A program made the position numbers and the translations under genes. This document shows positions 42,843 through 51,490 of a stretch of 64,000 bases of DNA, piece by piece. The notes below the pieces were generated by a model. The model ran no database searches, had not been told where the DNA came from, and worked only from the letters and a program-made list of their open reading frames with translations. Each line of letters starts with the position of its first letter. Within the stretch, counting starts at the first letter, position 1. Origin of the DNA: Novosphingobium umbonatum (GTDB lineage Bacteria > Pseudomonadota > Alphaproteobacteria > Sphingomonadales > Sphingomonadaceae); assembly GCF_004005905.1 (NCBI RefSeq), contig NZ_SACO01000002.1:310001-374000 (forward strand). Direction: 5' to 3'.

Positions 42843-43145
42843 TCAGGCAGCCGCGACCGACACGATGCGCAGCAGGGTCAACTGCTGGCGGTGGCCGTTC
42901 TTGCGACGATAGTTATGACGGCGACGCTTCTTGAAAACGATCACCTTTTCCGACTTGGCTTGCGCGATGATTTCGGCCGAAACCACCACCTTCGAAGCAT
43001 CGGCGATAGCGCCTTCTTCACCGGCCAGCAGAACATCACCCAGCGTGATCGTTTCGCCAGCTTCACCAGCCAGCTTTTCGACCGCGATTTTGTCTCCGGC
43101 GGCGACCCGATACTGCTTGCCGCCCGTACGCACGATAGCGAACAT
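42843..43145 (-). CDS. rplU: 50S ribosomal protein L21
   Basis: A 100-residue protein from the ATG at 43145: [19 protein letters not shown] and the C-terminal [28 protein letters not shown] are the L21 signature. It binds 23S rRNA. It is the first gene of the rplU-rpmA operon; its promoter lies in the following gap. Confidence 0.97.
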   Translation of the reverse strand: MFAIVRTGGKQYRVAAGDKIAVEKLAGEAGETITLGDVLLAGEEGAIADASKVVVSAEIIAQAKSEKVIVFKKRRRHNYRRKNGHRQQLTLLRIVSVAAA

Positions 43146-43502
43146 GATACCCATCCAATTCATCAATTGCGAGATCGCCCCGGCCGCGACCTTGTTGCCA
43201 ATCCACCTTGCGATGAACCGCCACCAAAGGAGCCGCGAGCGACGCGCCGACCACCCGCCCGACAAGGCGGGGTCCGGAAAGAAGCTGCGCCGTTAATCCA
43301 TGCGCCCTGCCCTGTCAATCCGCCGCAGGCAAAATGCGCGGCGACCAAAGCGGGCAAAGCCAGAGAAAACAGCGGGTCTGGCGCATGGTGCTGGCCGTGC
43401 TATGGCAAATCCATGCTTAAGCCACCTCTTAATCCCGTCGCGCCTTTGGCTCAAGACCCTCGATTCGCTGGTGCTCGCCCGCCCTTGCCGCGAATCGGCT
43501 CG
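43146..43502. other. Intergenic region upstream of rplU
   Basis: About 357 bases between the divergent rplU and lipoprotein genes. Several open frames cross it but none looks like a protein. It must hold the rplU promoter and probably a leader where L21 operon control could act; I see no clear motif. Confidence 0.45.
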
Positions 43503-43994
43503 ATGAGAAGCGCCACCCGATTCGCGCTGGCCTGCGGCGTGGCCCTGGGCCTGTCCGCCTGCAGCACGGCCTCCTACCCCTCGCTGGCCCGCCGCGCCGC
43601 CGAAGGGCCGCAGACGGAAACAGCCAAAGCCTCGGTGACGCAAACTGCCCCGAACCCGCAGGCTCGTCTGACGCAGTGGCTGGACGCAGCGCACAAGGCG
43701 CAGGATAATTTCACGCAGGCCCTGCCGAATACACAGGTGCTGCTCGCCCGATCGGGCGCGCGTGGCGGCGAGGCTTGGTCACAAGCCAATCTGGCGCTGG
43801 CTGAACTTGAACGGCAGCGCACAGCCTTGGGCGATGTGGTGGCCGATATGGAGCAGGCCTATGCCAAGGACAGGATCGAGCAGTCCGTATCGGCGCCTGT
43901 TGAAGCAGACTGGGCCAAAACCCGCGCCGAAATTCTGCGCATGGCCGCAAATCAAGACCGACAACTGGCCGAACTACGCGCCAAACTACGGTAG
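43503..43994 (+). CDS. Hypothetical lipoprotein with a helical domain
   Basis: A 163-residue lipoprotein: the ATG at 43503 gives MRSATRFALACGVALGLSAC with the lipobox LSAC. The rest is mostly alpha-helical and rich in Ala, Gln and Glu, with long amphipathic stretches (NLALAELERQRTALGDVVADMEQAY, TRAEILRMAANQDRQLAELRAKL) that could form a coiled coil. I recognise no family. An ATG at 43413 is in frame but would bury the signal peptide. It is convergent with moaE. Confidence 0.72.
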   Translation: MRSATRFALACGVALGLSACSTASYPSLARRAAEGPQTETAKASVTQTAPNPQARLTQWLDAAHKAQDNFTQALPNTQVLLARSGARGGEAWSQANLALAELERQRTALGDVVADMEQAYAKDRIEQSVSAPVEADWAKTRAEILRMAANQDRQLAELRAKLR

Positions 43995-44001
43995 GAACAC
44001 C

Positions 44002-44448
44002 TCAGCCCCAGCGGGCAAGATCGCTATAATCTTGCTCGCGGGGTTGGACCCAGGCCCATTGCCCACCGCGCTTCTCGCGCTTCCAGAACCAGCTCTCTGC
44101 CTTCAAATGGTCCATGGCGTAATCGGCCGCGGCGAAAGCATCGCGGCGATGGCGCGAGGCCGCCGCGACCAGCACAATCGGTTCCCCCGGCAGCATCACG
44201 CCATAGCGATGCACAACCAGCACACCATCCAGCGGCCAGCGCGCCGCGATATCCGCCCCCAAAGCCTGCATCGCGGGCAGGGTCAAAGGCGCGTAATGCT
44301 GAAGCTCCAATGCCTCCACATCATCACCACCGCGCACTTGGCCAATAAAGCTGACCACCCCGCCCGATTGCAGATGGGCCGCAGCAAAGGCACGCACAGC
44401 CTCGGCGGGATCGAAAGCCTCACCCAACAGGCGCACATCGACCGCCAC
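44002..44448 (-). CDS. moaE: Molybdopterin synthase catalytic subunit
   Basis: MoaE joins two sulfurs, carried by MoaD, to precursor Z to make molybdopterin. The 148 residues show GGVVSFIGQVRG, RWPLDGVLVVHRYGVMLPGE and the active-site Lys region YAMDHLKAESWFWKRE. It starts at a GTG two bases after the moaD stop. It is the last gene of the long minus-strand array that starts at ctaC. Confidence 0.94.
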   Translation of the reverse strand: MAVDVRLLGEAFDPAEAVRAFAAAHLQSGGVVSFIGQVRGGDDVEALELQHYAPLTLPAMQALGADIAARWPLDGVLVVHRYGVMLPGEPIVLVAAASRHRRDAFAAADYAMDHLKAESWFWKREKRGGQWAWVQPREQDYSDLARWG

Positions 44449-44450
44449 GC

Positions 44451-44693
44451 CTAGCCGCCCGAAACCGGAGGCAGCAGCGCCAGCTCATCGCCAGCCTGCA
44501 ACACCAATGTCGACGGATCACCCACCAACCCGCCATTGCAGGCCATCCGCCAGCGCGTGCCAGCCAAAGCCTGTTGCAAAGCCAGCGGCAGGCTAGCCAG
44601 CACCTCGCCCCAAGGCCCAGCCTCCACCGCCAGTTCCCCGCCCGCCGCATCGGCCAGACGGCCCAGAAGCACCAGCTTTACCCGCCTTGCCAT
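44451..44693 (-). CDS. moaD: Molybdopterin synthase sulfur carrier subunit
   Basis: An 80-residue ubiquitin-like protein ending in the required Gly-Gly (LLPPVSGG), which is adenylated and thiocarboxylated to give sulfur to MoaE. Seen: KLVLLGRLADAAG at the start and LQAGDELALLPPVSGG at the end. It lies one base after moaA and two before moaE. Confidence 0.93.
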   Translation of the reverse strand: MARRVKLVLLGRLADAAGGELAVEAGPWGEVLASLPLALQQALAGTRWRMACNGGLVGDPSTLVLQAGDELALLPPVSGG

Positions 44694-44694
44694 C

Positions 44695-45693
44695 TCAACC
44701 GCCCGTCATCGACATATGCCGCGCCAGCGCCGGTTCGGCCCCGCGCCGGTCAATCGCGAAATGATGGCGCGCAGGCTTGATCCGCATCGCCTCGTCCAAA
44801 GCGGCCTGCAAAGCCTCCTCCGGCGAGTCGGAGCGCAAAGCTGCTCGCAGGTCCACTTGCTCCCGCCCGCCAAGGCAGGCGAACAATTGGCCGGTTGCCG
44901 TCACCCGCACGCGGTTGCAACCATCGCAGAAATTGTTGGTCAGCGGCGTGATAAAGCCCAGCCTGCCGCCGGTTTCCGCCACGCGCACATAGCGGGCAGG
45001 TCCGCCGCTGCGATGGGCGTCTTCCTCCAGCGTCCAGCGCTGCTCCAAAGCGCCGCGCACCTGCGTCAGCGGCAGATAATGGTCGACGCGGTCTTCCTCC
45101 ACCTCGCCCAGTGGCATCACCTCGATCAGCGTGATCTCGAAACCCTGACCATGGGCCCAAGCGATCAGATCGGCCATTTCCGGCTCGTTCACGCCTTTGA
45201 GCGCCACGGTGTTGAGCTTGACCTTCAGCCCCGCCGCCTTGGCCGCCGCCAGCCCTTCCAGCACCTGCGGCAACATATCCCGCCGCGCCAGTCGGGCAAA
45301 GGTCTGGCGGTCCAGCGTGTCGAGCGAGACATTGATCCGCTCCACCCCCGCCGCGCGCAAGTCATCGGCGCAATTGGCCAATTGCGTGCCATTGGTGGTC
45401 ATGGTCAGCTCGTCCAGCCCCGTGCCCACCTGCCGCCCCAGCGCCTGTACCAGTTGCAACATATCCCGCCGCACCAGAGGCTCGCCGCCGGTCAGGCGAA
45501 TCTTGCGCACCCCGCGCGCGATGAAACCCAGCGCCAGCGCGTGCAATTCCTCAAGGGTGAGCACCTCGCTCTTGGGCAGGAATTGCTGCCTTTCGGGCAT
45601 GCAATAGGTGCAGCGCAAATCGCAGCGGTCGATCACCGACAGGCGAAGATAGGTTATCCGGCGTTGAAAAGGATCGACCAGCGGTTTGTTCAT
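44695..45693 (-). CDS. moaA: GTP 3',8-cyclase
   Basis: Radical SAM enzyme for the first step of molybdenum cofactor synthesis. The 332 residues hold the N-terminal cluster motif CDLRCTYCMPE, the RLTGGEPL and TTNGTQL strands, the C-terminal cluster cysteines in FCDGCNRVRVTATGQLFACLGG, and the C-terminal GG that MoaA needs for activity. It overlaps the preceding small gene by four bases. moaB, moaC and moeA are not in this window. Confidence 0.96.
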   Translation of the reverse strand: MNKPLVDPFQRRITYLRLSVIDRCDLRCTYCMPERQQFLPKSEVLTLEELHALALGFIARGVRKIRLTGGEPLVRRDMLQLVQALGRQVGTGLDELTMTTNGTQLANCADDLRAAGVERINVSLDTLDRQTFARLARRDMLPQVLEGLAAAKAAGLKVKLNTVALKGVNEPEMADLIAWAHGQGFEITLIEVMPLGEVEEDRVDHYLPLTQVRGALEQRWTLEEDAHRSGGPARYVRVAETGGRLGFITPLTNNFCDGCNRVRVTATGQLFACLGGREQVDLRAALRSDSPEEALQAALDEAMRIKPARHHFAIDRRGAEPALARHMSMTGG

Positions 45694-46022
45694 GGCAAGG
45701 AAGTTAGCACCTCGCCCGCGCCTTGGCTATCCAAAGGCAGCAATTGGCCGGTAACGCCCTGCGCCTGCGCCAGATAGGCTGCGGCGGCCGCGACAGAAGC
45801 CTCGCCATCGCCCGCCACAGCATTGACCCGCAAGGGCGCCTTGGCCCGCGCCAGACCTTCGACCGCAGCCAGACGCCATGCGCGGTGAGTATGGTCCGCC
45901 GAAGAAAAAACCAGCAGCAGATCCTCCTGCGCCGCCATAGCCTGCGCCAAAAATTCCGCATGAAAACTGGCCGCAGCCCCCAGCGCGTCCTCCGGCAAGG
46001 GGGCCACATGCAACACGATCAC
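45690..46022 (-). CDS. Small Rossmann-fold-like protein of unknown function
   Basis: A 110-residue protein, MIVLHVAPLPEDALGAAASFHAEFLAQ, with alternating strands and helices and a high Ala content; it looks like a truncated Rossmann domain without an obvious nucleotide-binding glycine loop. It overlaps folB upstream and moaA downstream by four bases each, so it is tightly coupled between folate and molybdopterin synthesis, both of which use pterins. The function is not known. Confidence 0.72.
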   Translation of the reverse strand: MIVLHVAPLPEDALGAAASFHAEFLAQAMAAQEDLLLVFSSADHTHRAWRLAAVEGLARAKAPLRVNAVAGDGEASVAAAAAYLAQAQGVTGQLLPLDSQGAGEVLTSLP

Positions 46023-46396
46023 CTACGGCGCTCGCGAGTCAGGGTCATGCCGATCTTCTCATTATGCTCGGCAATGGCCAGCTTCACAATCTTGACCGTC
46101 ACCGCCTCGACGCGCTCATCCTGCAGGAACAAGGTCTCGCAAATATGGTCGCCCAAAGCCTCGATCAGCGTGAAATGCAGGCCTTCCGGCAGAGCTTCGC
46201 TGGCGGCGGCTTTCAGGTCCATGTAATTCTTGGACGCGCTGAGCGGCGTGTCGGGCAGATAGCGCTCCGCAGGCGTCAGGCGCACCGCGATGGAAATGCG
46301 CAAAGGCTGGGGCTTGCCGGTTTCCTCCGAATAGACGCCAGTCAGCACGTCCACCTCGAAATCGGCCACTTCCAGAATCAGACTATCGGCCATCAT
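46019..46396 (-). CDS. folB: Dihydroneopterin aldolase
   Basis: A 125-residue enzyme of tetrahydrofolate synthesis that splits 7,8-dihydroneopterin to 6-hydroxymethyl-dihydropterin and glycolaldehyde. The pattern LEVADFEVDVLTGVYSEETGKPQPLRISIAVRL, NYMDLKAAASEAL, HFTLIEALGDHICETLF and VTVKIVKL fits FolB, with the base pair Glu and Lys at the expected places. In the oligomeric enzyme these form the pterin site. It is coupled by 4-base overlaps to the genes on both sides. Confidence 0.88.
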   Translation of the reverse strand: MMADSLILEVADFEVDVLTGVYSEETGKPQPLRISIAVRLTPAERYLPDTPLSASKNYMDLKAAASEALPEGLHFTLIEALGDHICETLFLQDERVEAVTVKIVKLAIAEHNEKIGMTLTRERRR

Positions 46397-47322
46397 GCCT
46401 CTCCCTGACGCCAGCGGGCAAAGATCGCGGTGGGCAGCAAACGCCCGCCCACGTCATCCTGCACCGCCAGATCGCCATGCTCGATCACGCCGGGCAGATC
46501 GGCAAAGGCTTCTTCCAGCAGGCCCGCTATCGCCAGCGAAGACATGCGCACCGCATAGACGGTGAGGAACAGGAAACGCGACTGACCATCCAGCAAGCGG
46601 CGCGCATCATGGATCAGGCCGGGCAGATGCTCTTCCAAGCGCCACACTTCGCCATCGGGGCCGCGCCCGAATTTGGGCGGGTCCATGATGATGCCGTCAT
46701 AACGCTTGCCACGGCGAACCTCGCGCGCGGTGAACTTGGCCGCATCATCAATGATCCAGCGAATCGGGCGATCGCTCATCCCCGACAAAGCCGCATTCTC
46801 GCGCGCCTGCGCCACGGATTTCTTGCTGGCATCCACATGCGTCACTGAACCGAACCGGCTGAGCGCCAGCGAACCCACGCCGGTATAGCCGAACAGGTTG
46901 AGCGTTTGCGCGGCCTGCATGCCCTGCAACTGCTCGCCCATCCAGCCCCACACCGGCGCCATATCGGGAAAGAAGCCGAGGTGGCGGAAAGGCGTGCATT
47001 GCGCGGTGAAGCGGACGCTTTCCCCGCCATTGGCCCCACCATTGGGCCAGCTGAGCGGCCAGCCATCACGCGGCACGGGGCGGGTGTAATTCCAGCGTCC
47101 GCCGCCATCCTCATCCGCGCCGGGCACGAATTCGCCATGCGGGGCCAGATGGGGCGCATCCCAATCGGCCTCGCGCGGCTGCCACAGGGCTTGCGGTTCG
47201 GGGCGGATGAAGAGGAAATCGCCATAGCGCTCCAGCTTGCGGCCATTCCCGCTATCCACCAGCCCGTAATCGGCCCAGCCCTGCCCGCACAGCAGTTGCG
47301 GTTGACGGATCAACTGCGCCAT
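46393..47322 (-). CDS. Class I SAM-dependent methyltransferase (RlmI-like, DPPK motif)
   Basis: A 309-residue methyltransferase. The SAM loop is NLFGYTGVGSLALSRFG, followed by the acidic strand THVDASKKSVAQARENAALSG, and the catalytic motif IIMDPPKFGRGPDGE matches rRNA base methyltransferases such as RlmI and RlmK. The N-terminal 120 residues are beta-rich but do not look like a PUA domain. The target is probably rRNA; the position is unknown. It starts directly after the thrC stop. Confidence 0.82.
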   Translation of the reverse strand: MAQLIRQPQLLCGQGWADYGLVDSGNGRKLERYGDFLFIRPEPQALWQPREADWDAPHLAPHGEFVPGADEDGGGRWNYTRPVPRDGWPLSWPNGGANGGESVRFTAQCTPFRHLGFFPDMAPVWGWMGEQLQGMQAAQTLNLFGYTGVGSLALSRFGSVTHVDASKKSVAQARENAALSGMSDRPIRWIIDDAAKFTAREVRRGKRYDGIIMDPPKFGRGPDGEVWRLEEHLPGLIHDARRLLDGQSRFLFLTVYAVRMSSLAIAGLLEEAFADLPGVIEHGDLAVQDDVGGRLLPTAIFARWRQGEA

Positions 47323-48735
47323 TTAGACCTTCGGCGCAGCAAGGCCGGCCACATAGGCGGCCACAGTGTCATAATCACCCGCCAGATCGACGCAGCGCTC
47401 TTCACGCTCGAACAGGTCGCCCACGCGGTCGGGCAGGCCCGGACGATGGCCGGTGCTGCGCTCCACCGCCTCGGGGAACTTGGCCGGATGGGCGGTGGCC
47501 AGCGTTACCACCGGCACATCGGCAGCCACATCGCCGCTGGCGGCAAAGGCGCGGGCGGCGTGAATGCCGATAGCGGTGTGCGGATCGAGCAATTCGCCCG
47601 CCGATTCCCAGCCCCAGCGAATCGCCTGCGCCATTTCATCGGCATCGGCGCGGGCCGATACGAACAGGGCAGCAGCGCCCTCGCGCTGGGCATTGGTCAG
47701 GCTCATGGCCTTTTCTGCTTCAAACTGGGCCATTTGCGCGTTGATCGCAGCGCCATCGCGGCCAGCCAGATCGAACAGCAGGCGCTCGAAATTGGAAGAG
47801 ACCTGAATGTCCATGCTGGGGGCCGCCGTGGGCGTAACCGTACCTGCCGAATAATCGCCGGTGGACAAAGCGCGGTGCAGAATGTCATTCACATTGGTGG
47901 CCACGATCAGCTTGGCAATCGGCAGGCCCATTTGCGCGGCCACATAGCCTGCAAAAACGTCGCCAAAATTGCCGGTGGGCACGCTGAAGGCCACCGCGCG
48001 ATGCGGGGCGCCCAGTTGCAAAGCGGCGGCGAAATAATAGACCACCTGCGCCATCAGACGCGCCCAGTTGATCGAGTTCACCGCGCCAATGCTGAAGCGA
48101 TCGGTCATCGCCTTGTCATTGAACATGCGCTTCACCATCGCCTGCGCATCGTCAAAGCTGCCGTCGATGGCGATATTATGCACATTGGGCGCCAGCACCG
48201 TGGTCATCTGGCGGCGCTGCACGTCCGACACGCGACCCTTGGGGTGGAGCATGAAGATGTCCACCTTGGAACGGCCCGCCACTGCGTCAATCGCCGCCGA
48301 ACCGGTGTCGCCGCTGGTCGCGCCCACGATGGTCAGGTTCTGCGTGCTGCGGCCAAGGAATTCTTCAAACAGCAGGCCCAGCATTTGCAGCGCCACATCC
48401 TTGAACGCCAGCGTGGGGCCGTGGAACAGTTCGAGCAACCACTGCTGATGGTCCAGCTGCTTGAGCGGGGTGACGGCCGCATGGCTGAAACGGCCATAGG
48501 CCTGCGTGGTCAATTCCAGCAGGCGATCATAGCTCAGGCTGTCGCCCACGAAAGGCGCCATCACCTTGGCCGCCAGCTCCGCATAGGGCAGGCCAGCCAG
48601 CGCGGCGATCTCTTCCTTGGTGAAGCGCGGCCATTCGCGCGGCACATAAAGCCCGCCATCGCTGGCAAGGCCAGCCAGCGTGGCGCCTTCAAAATCGAGA
48701 ACCGGAGCCTGACCGCGGGTGCTGATATAGTCCAT
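47323..48735 (-). CDS. thrC: Threonine synthase
   Basis: PLP enzyme that converts O-phosphohomoserine to threonine. The 470-residue protein is of the long (type 2, yeast/E. coli-like) class. Seen: MDYISTRGQAPVLDFEGATLAGLASDGGLYVPREWPRF at the N-terminus, the PLP lysine in FHGPTLAFKDVALQMLG, TSGDTGSAAIDAV, and SVPTGNFGDVFAGYVA. SURF1-thrC adjacency recurs in alphaproteobacteria. Confidence 0.95.
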   Translation of the reverse strand: MDYISTRGQAPVLDFEGATLAGLASDGGLYVPREWPRFTKEEIAALAGLPYAELAAKVMAPFVGDSLSYDRLLELTTQAYGRFSHAAVTPLKQLDHQQWLLELFHGPTLAFKDVALQMLGLLFEEFLGRSTQNLTIVGATSGDTGSAAIDAVAGRSKVDIFMLHPKGRVSDVQRRQMTTVLAPNVHNIAIDGSFDDAQAMVKRMFNDKAMTDRFSIGAVNSINWARLMAQVVYYFAAALQLGAPHRAVAFSVPTGNFGDVFAGYVAAQMGLPIAKLIVATNVNDILHRALSTGDYSAGTVTPTAAPSMDIQVSSNFERLLFDLAGRDGAAINAQMAQFEAEKAMSLTNAQREGAAALFVSARADADEMAQAIRWGWESAGELLDPHTAIGIHAARAFAASGDVAADVPVVTLATAHPAKFPEAVERSTGHRPGLPDRVGDLFEREERCVDLAGDYDTVAAYVAGLAAPKV

Positions 48736-48829
48736 GGGAATCCCTTAGCTGTTGGGCGCGCGACTAGCGGGGCTTGAGCCTTGGGGCAAGGATTTTGGGT
48801 ATCAGCGGCGCCAGAAGCCGCACAGAAAG

Positions 48830-49456
48830 CTAGGCGCGCAACCTTTTGCGCACCGCCAGCCCATAGATGACCAGCGCCGTGGCGGCAAACAGGAACCATT
48901 GCACAGCATAGGACAGGTGATTGTTCGGCACATCCTTGGGATCGGGCGCGGCATTGGCGGCAAGGCCCGCCAGCGGCGGATCGGCCACCACGTGATGGGC
49001 AAATTCACCGCCCGGCGCGATGGTCCCGCGCACATGACCGCCCGCCCATTGCACCGGATCGGGACGCTGGCTCCAGCCCAGCACCACATCGGCCAGAACG
49101 CCCTGCGGCGGCTCTGTGGGGCGGAAACCTTGCGTATCCTCCGGCGCGGTCAGGCAGCGGGCAACATGGGCCCAACCGCTTTCCCCCTTGGCATTGCGCC
49201 CCGATACCGAGGACATTTGCATCACCTGCTGGCACCAGAAATGCGTCTGGCGGTAATCCCATGCATCCGATTGGCGATAGCGCCACACCTGCCCCATGGA
49301 AACGGGGCGATCATCCATTTGCGCAGCATGAAACTGGGCACTCTTGGCCTGTTTCTGCGCCAAGCGGTCAAGCTGCCACAGGCCCAGATGCACCATATAC
49401 AGGCTGGCGAGCAGCACGAGGACGGTAGGGATCAGAGGCAAGGCGCGCCAGTTCAT
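48830..49456 (-). CDS. SURF1-family cytochrome oxidase assembly protein
   Basis: A 208-residue inner-membrane protein with one helix at each end (IPTVLVLLASLYMVHLGLWQLDRLAQKQ and YAVQWFLFAATALVIYGLAVRKR) and a periplasmic domain between, the SURF1/Shy1 layout. It assists heme a insertion into subunit I of aa3 oxidase. It overlaps the DUF983 gene by four bases and belongs to the cox array. It is shorter than mitochondrial SURF1 but normal for this clade. Confidence 0.9.
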   Translation of the reverse strand: MNWRALPLIPTVLVLLASLYMVHLGLWQLDRLAQKQAKSAQFHAAQMDDRPVSMGQVWRYRQSDAWDYRQTHFWCQQVMQMSSVSGRNAKGESGWAHVARCLTAPEDTQGFRPTEPPQGVLADVVLGWSQRPDPVQWAGGHVRGTIAPGGEFAHHVVADPPLAGLAANAAPDPKDVPNNHLSYAVQWFLFAATALVIYGLAVRKRLRA

Positions 49457-49836
49457 GAAGCATCCTGTCGGGAAGGATCGGCGCGATGTTCACCCGCGCG
49501 GCGTTGGTATTCCGCCGCCAAAAGCGCCGCCTTACCCACGCGCAACCCATAGAGTGTCGGCCCGAACACTAAAGGCACCAGCACTACTGGATAGACCCAA
49601 ACCGGCGGATCGACACTCAGCGCCAGCCAAGCCGCCACGACCGCAGCCAGGCCGCCCACCGCAAAGGTCAGAAAAGCAGCGGGGCCATCCCCCACATTGA
49701 AACTGGCAAAATCCATGCCACAGCTTTTGCAAGCGGGGGCGAAATGCGCCAATCCGGCGAACAGCCCCTTCGCCCCGCATCGCGGACATAGGCCCAGCAG
49801 CGCCACACGGGCCAAAGCCGGCGGCGCTGCTGGCAT
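49453..49836 (-). CDS. DUF983 membrane protein
   Basis: A 127-residue DUF983 protein with an N-terminal zinc-ribbon-like pair of motifs (GLCPRCGAKGLF and ACKSCGMDF) and two membrane helices. DUF983 genes are regularly found in alphaproteobacterial oxidase operons, as here between ctaE and SURF1, so a role in oxidase assembly is likely. The start is uncertain: the ATG at 49836 is used, but a TTG at 49845 or 49854 is possible and would touch the ctaE stop. Confidence 0.85.
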   Translation of the reverse strand: MPAAPPALARVALLGLCPRCGAKGLFAGLAHFAPACKSCGMDFASFNVGDGPAAFLTFAVGGLAAVVAAWLALSVDPPVWVYPVVLVPLVFGPTLYGLRVGKAALLAAEYQRRAGEHRADPSRQDAS

Positions 49837-49846
49837 TTTGTGCAAA

Positions 49847-50680
49847 TCAGTCAACCGGGAAACCCCAATTGCCCCAGATGTAAATGCACACGAACAGGAA
49901 CAGCCATACCACGTCGACAAAGTGCCAATACCAAGCGGCGGCTTCGAAACCGAAATGCTGGCGCGGGGTGAAGTGGCCTTTGTAAGCGCGATATTGGCAC
50001 ACGGCGAGGAACAAGGTGCCGATGATCACATGGAAACCATGGAAACCGGTCGCCATATAAAAGGCCGAGCCATAGGTGTTCTTGCCAAAGGGGAAGGGTG
50101 CATGGGCATATTCAAACGCCTGCAGTGCGCTAAACAAAACGCCAAGCCCGATGGTCAGCCACAGACCCTTCTTCAGCCCCGAACGGTCGCCATGGATCAG
50201 GCTGTGATGCGCCCAGGTGACCGTAGTGCCTGAAAGCAGCAGGATCATCGTGTTGAGCAAGGGCAGGTCGAATGCGTCGAGCACTGCTTCCATTTCCTTG
50301 GGCGGCCATTGGCCATCGACCACTTTGGCGATGGTCGAAGGGAACAGCGAGAAGTCAAAGAAAGCCCAGAACCAGCCAACGAAAAACATCACTTCCGAAG
50401 CGATGAACAGGATCATGCCATAGCGCTGATGCAGCTGCACCACCGGCGTATGATCGCCCGCATGGGCTTCGTTCACGATCTTGCCAAACCAGATGAACAT
50501 GCTGGCGATCAGCAAGGCCAGCCCCGCCCATGGCACCACCTGCCCCATCGCAGGGCCGAAAGTGTCAGGGTGCATTTTGAACACCATGCCGGTGGTGAAC
50601 ATCAAAGCGCCCAGCGTCGTCGCCAAAGGCACGATATCGGGCGGCAGGATATGGTAGTCATGTTGCTTGCCAGCAGCCAT
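49847..50680 (-). CDS. ctaE: Cytochrome c oxidase subunit III
   Basis: A 277-residue, seven-helix subunit III of the aa3-type oxidase: KQHDYHILPPDIVPLATTLGALMFTTGMV at the start, QRYGMILFIASEVMFFVGWFWAFFDFSLFP, WAHHSLIHGDRSG, and GFHGFHVIIGTLFLAVC with the Glu and His typical of the family, ending EAAAWYWHFVDVVWLFLFVCIYIWG. It stabilises proton uptake by subunit I. It is separated from ctaG by 117 bases that hold no gene. Confidence 0.96.
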   Translation of the reverse strand: MAAGKQHDYHILPPDIVPLATTLGALMFTTGMVFKMHPDTFGPAMGQVVPWAGLALLIASMFIWFGKIVNEAHAGDHTPVVQLHQRYGMILFIASEVMFFVGWFWAFFDFSLFPSTIAKVVDGQWPPKEMEAVLDAFDLPLLNTMILLLSGTTVTWAHHSLIHGDRSGLKKGLWLTIGLGVLFSALQAFEYAHAPFPFGKNTYGSAFYMATGFHGFHVIIGTLFLAVCQYRAYKGHFTPRQHFGFEAAAWYWHFVDVVWLFLFVCIYIWGNWGFPVD

Positions 50681-50797
50681 CGTTTCATCCCCTCTTCGCC
50701 GGCCAAGCGGCTTTTGCCGTCATCCGGTCTGTTTATAGTGTCAGTCTAACCCGCGCCTTGCCCTTGGTCCAGCGCGTTAAATCACCTGTTTGCCAAT

Positions 50798-51355
50798 TCA
50801 CTTTTCCGTCGGAACGGGATGGAAAGTGTAACTCAGCGTAATCTGTTCCAGACCTTTCAGATCCTTGTCATCAAGGATCTTGGGGTCGATGTAGTAACTG
50901 ACGGGCATCGACACGCTCTGCCCCGGTTGAAGCACCTGTTGCGTAAAGCAAAAACAGGCGATCTTGGTGAAATAGCGGGCCGCCTCGTCCGGCGCGACGT
51001 TGAAACTGGCGGCACCGGTGATCACTTTGCCCGATGTGTTGGTCGCTTCATATATTGCCAGATTGCGCTGGCCAATCGTCACCTGCTGCAAACGCTGGCG
51101 TGGATGAAAGCGCCAAGGCATGCCCGGATCGACATTGGCATCAAAACGCACCGACATCTGCCGCCCGACTTGCGCCCTGACACCCAGGTCACTGGCGGCG
51201 CGCGCCGGCGTTCCGCCAAAGCCTGTGGCCTGACAAAACATGCGATAGAGCGGAACCGCCGCAAAGCCCAAAGCCAGCATAGCCAGCGCCAAACCACCCG
51301 CCAGCAGACCGGTGCGCCGCATGGCTGGACTTGAGGGAGCGGGCTGGCTGGCCAT
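50798..51355 (-). CDS. ctaG: Cytochrome c oxidase assembly protein CtaG (Cox11 family)
   Basis: A 185-residue membrane-anchored periplasmic copper chaperone that builds the CuB site of subunit I. One N-terminal helix is followed by PLYRMFCQATGFGGTP and the copper-binding motif KIACFCFTQQVLQPGQ, with the conserved Cys residues of Cox11. A YTFHP segment ends the domain. It lies three bases after the 43-residue small gene. Confidence 0.95.
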   Translation of the reverse strand: MASQPAPSSPAMRRTGLLAGGLALAMLALGFAAVPLYRMFCQATGFGGTPARAASDLGVRAQVGRQMSVRFDANVDPGMPWRFHPRQRLQQVTIGQRNLAIYEATNTSGKVITGAASFNVAPDEAARYFTKIACFCFTQQVLQPGQSVSMPVSYYIDPKILDDKDLKGLEQITLSYTFHPVPTEK

Positions 51356-51358
51356 GGG

Positions 51359-51490
51359 CTAGATCTTCATCTTCACAATGGTGATGGCGAAAAACAGCAC
51401 GACAAACGCAACCAGAACCAGAGCCAAAGCCTTGTTCCGCGAAGCGATGATCGCCTTGCGCGCCTGTGGATCGATAGGCATTTGGCTCAT
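51359..51490 (-). CDS. 43-residue single-helix membrane protein in the cox operon
   Basis: The minus strand from the ATG at 51490 encodes [20 protein letters not shown], then a hydrophobic helix of about 20 residues and the end KMKI. The start overlaps the ctaB stop by four bases (ATGA) and ctaG starts three bases after its stop, so it is a real coupled gene. Small one-helix proteins occur at this place in many alphaproteobacterial cox operons (CoxF-like); they probably assist oxidase assembly. Confidence 0.82.
   Translation of the reverse strand: MSQMPIDPQARKAIIASRNKALALVLVAFVVLFFAITIVKMKI

Noticed and set aside
43300..43506. A 68-codon plus-strand frame upstream of the lipoprotein gene
   Set aside because: It is Arg/Pro-rich without domain, ribosome site or signal peptide; this is most likely non-coding DNA upstream of rplU.
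46906..48777. A 623-codon plus-strand frame opposite thrC
   Set aside because: It is an antisense shadow; threonine synthase on the other strand is complete.
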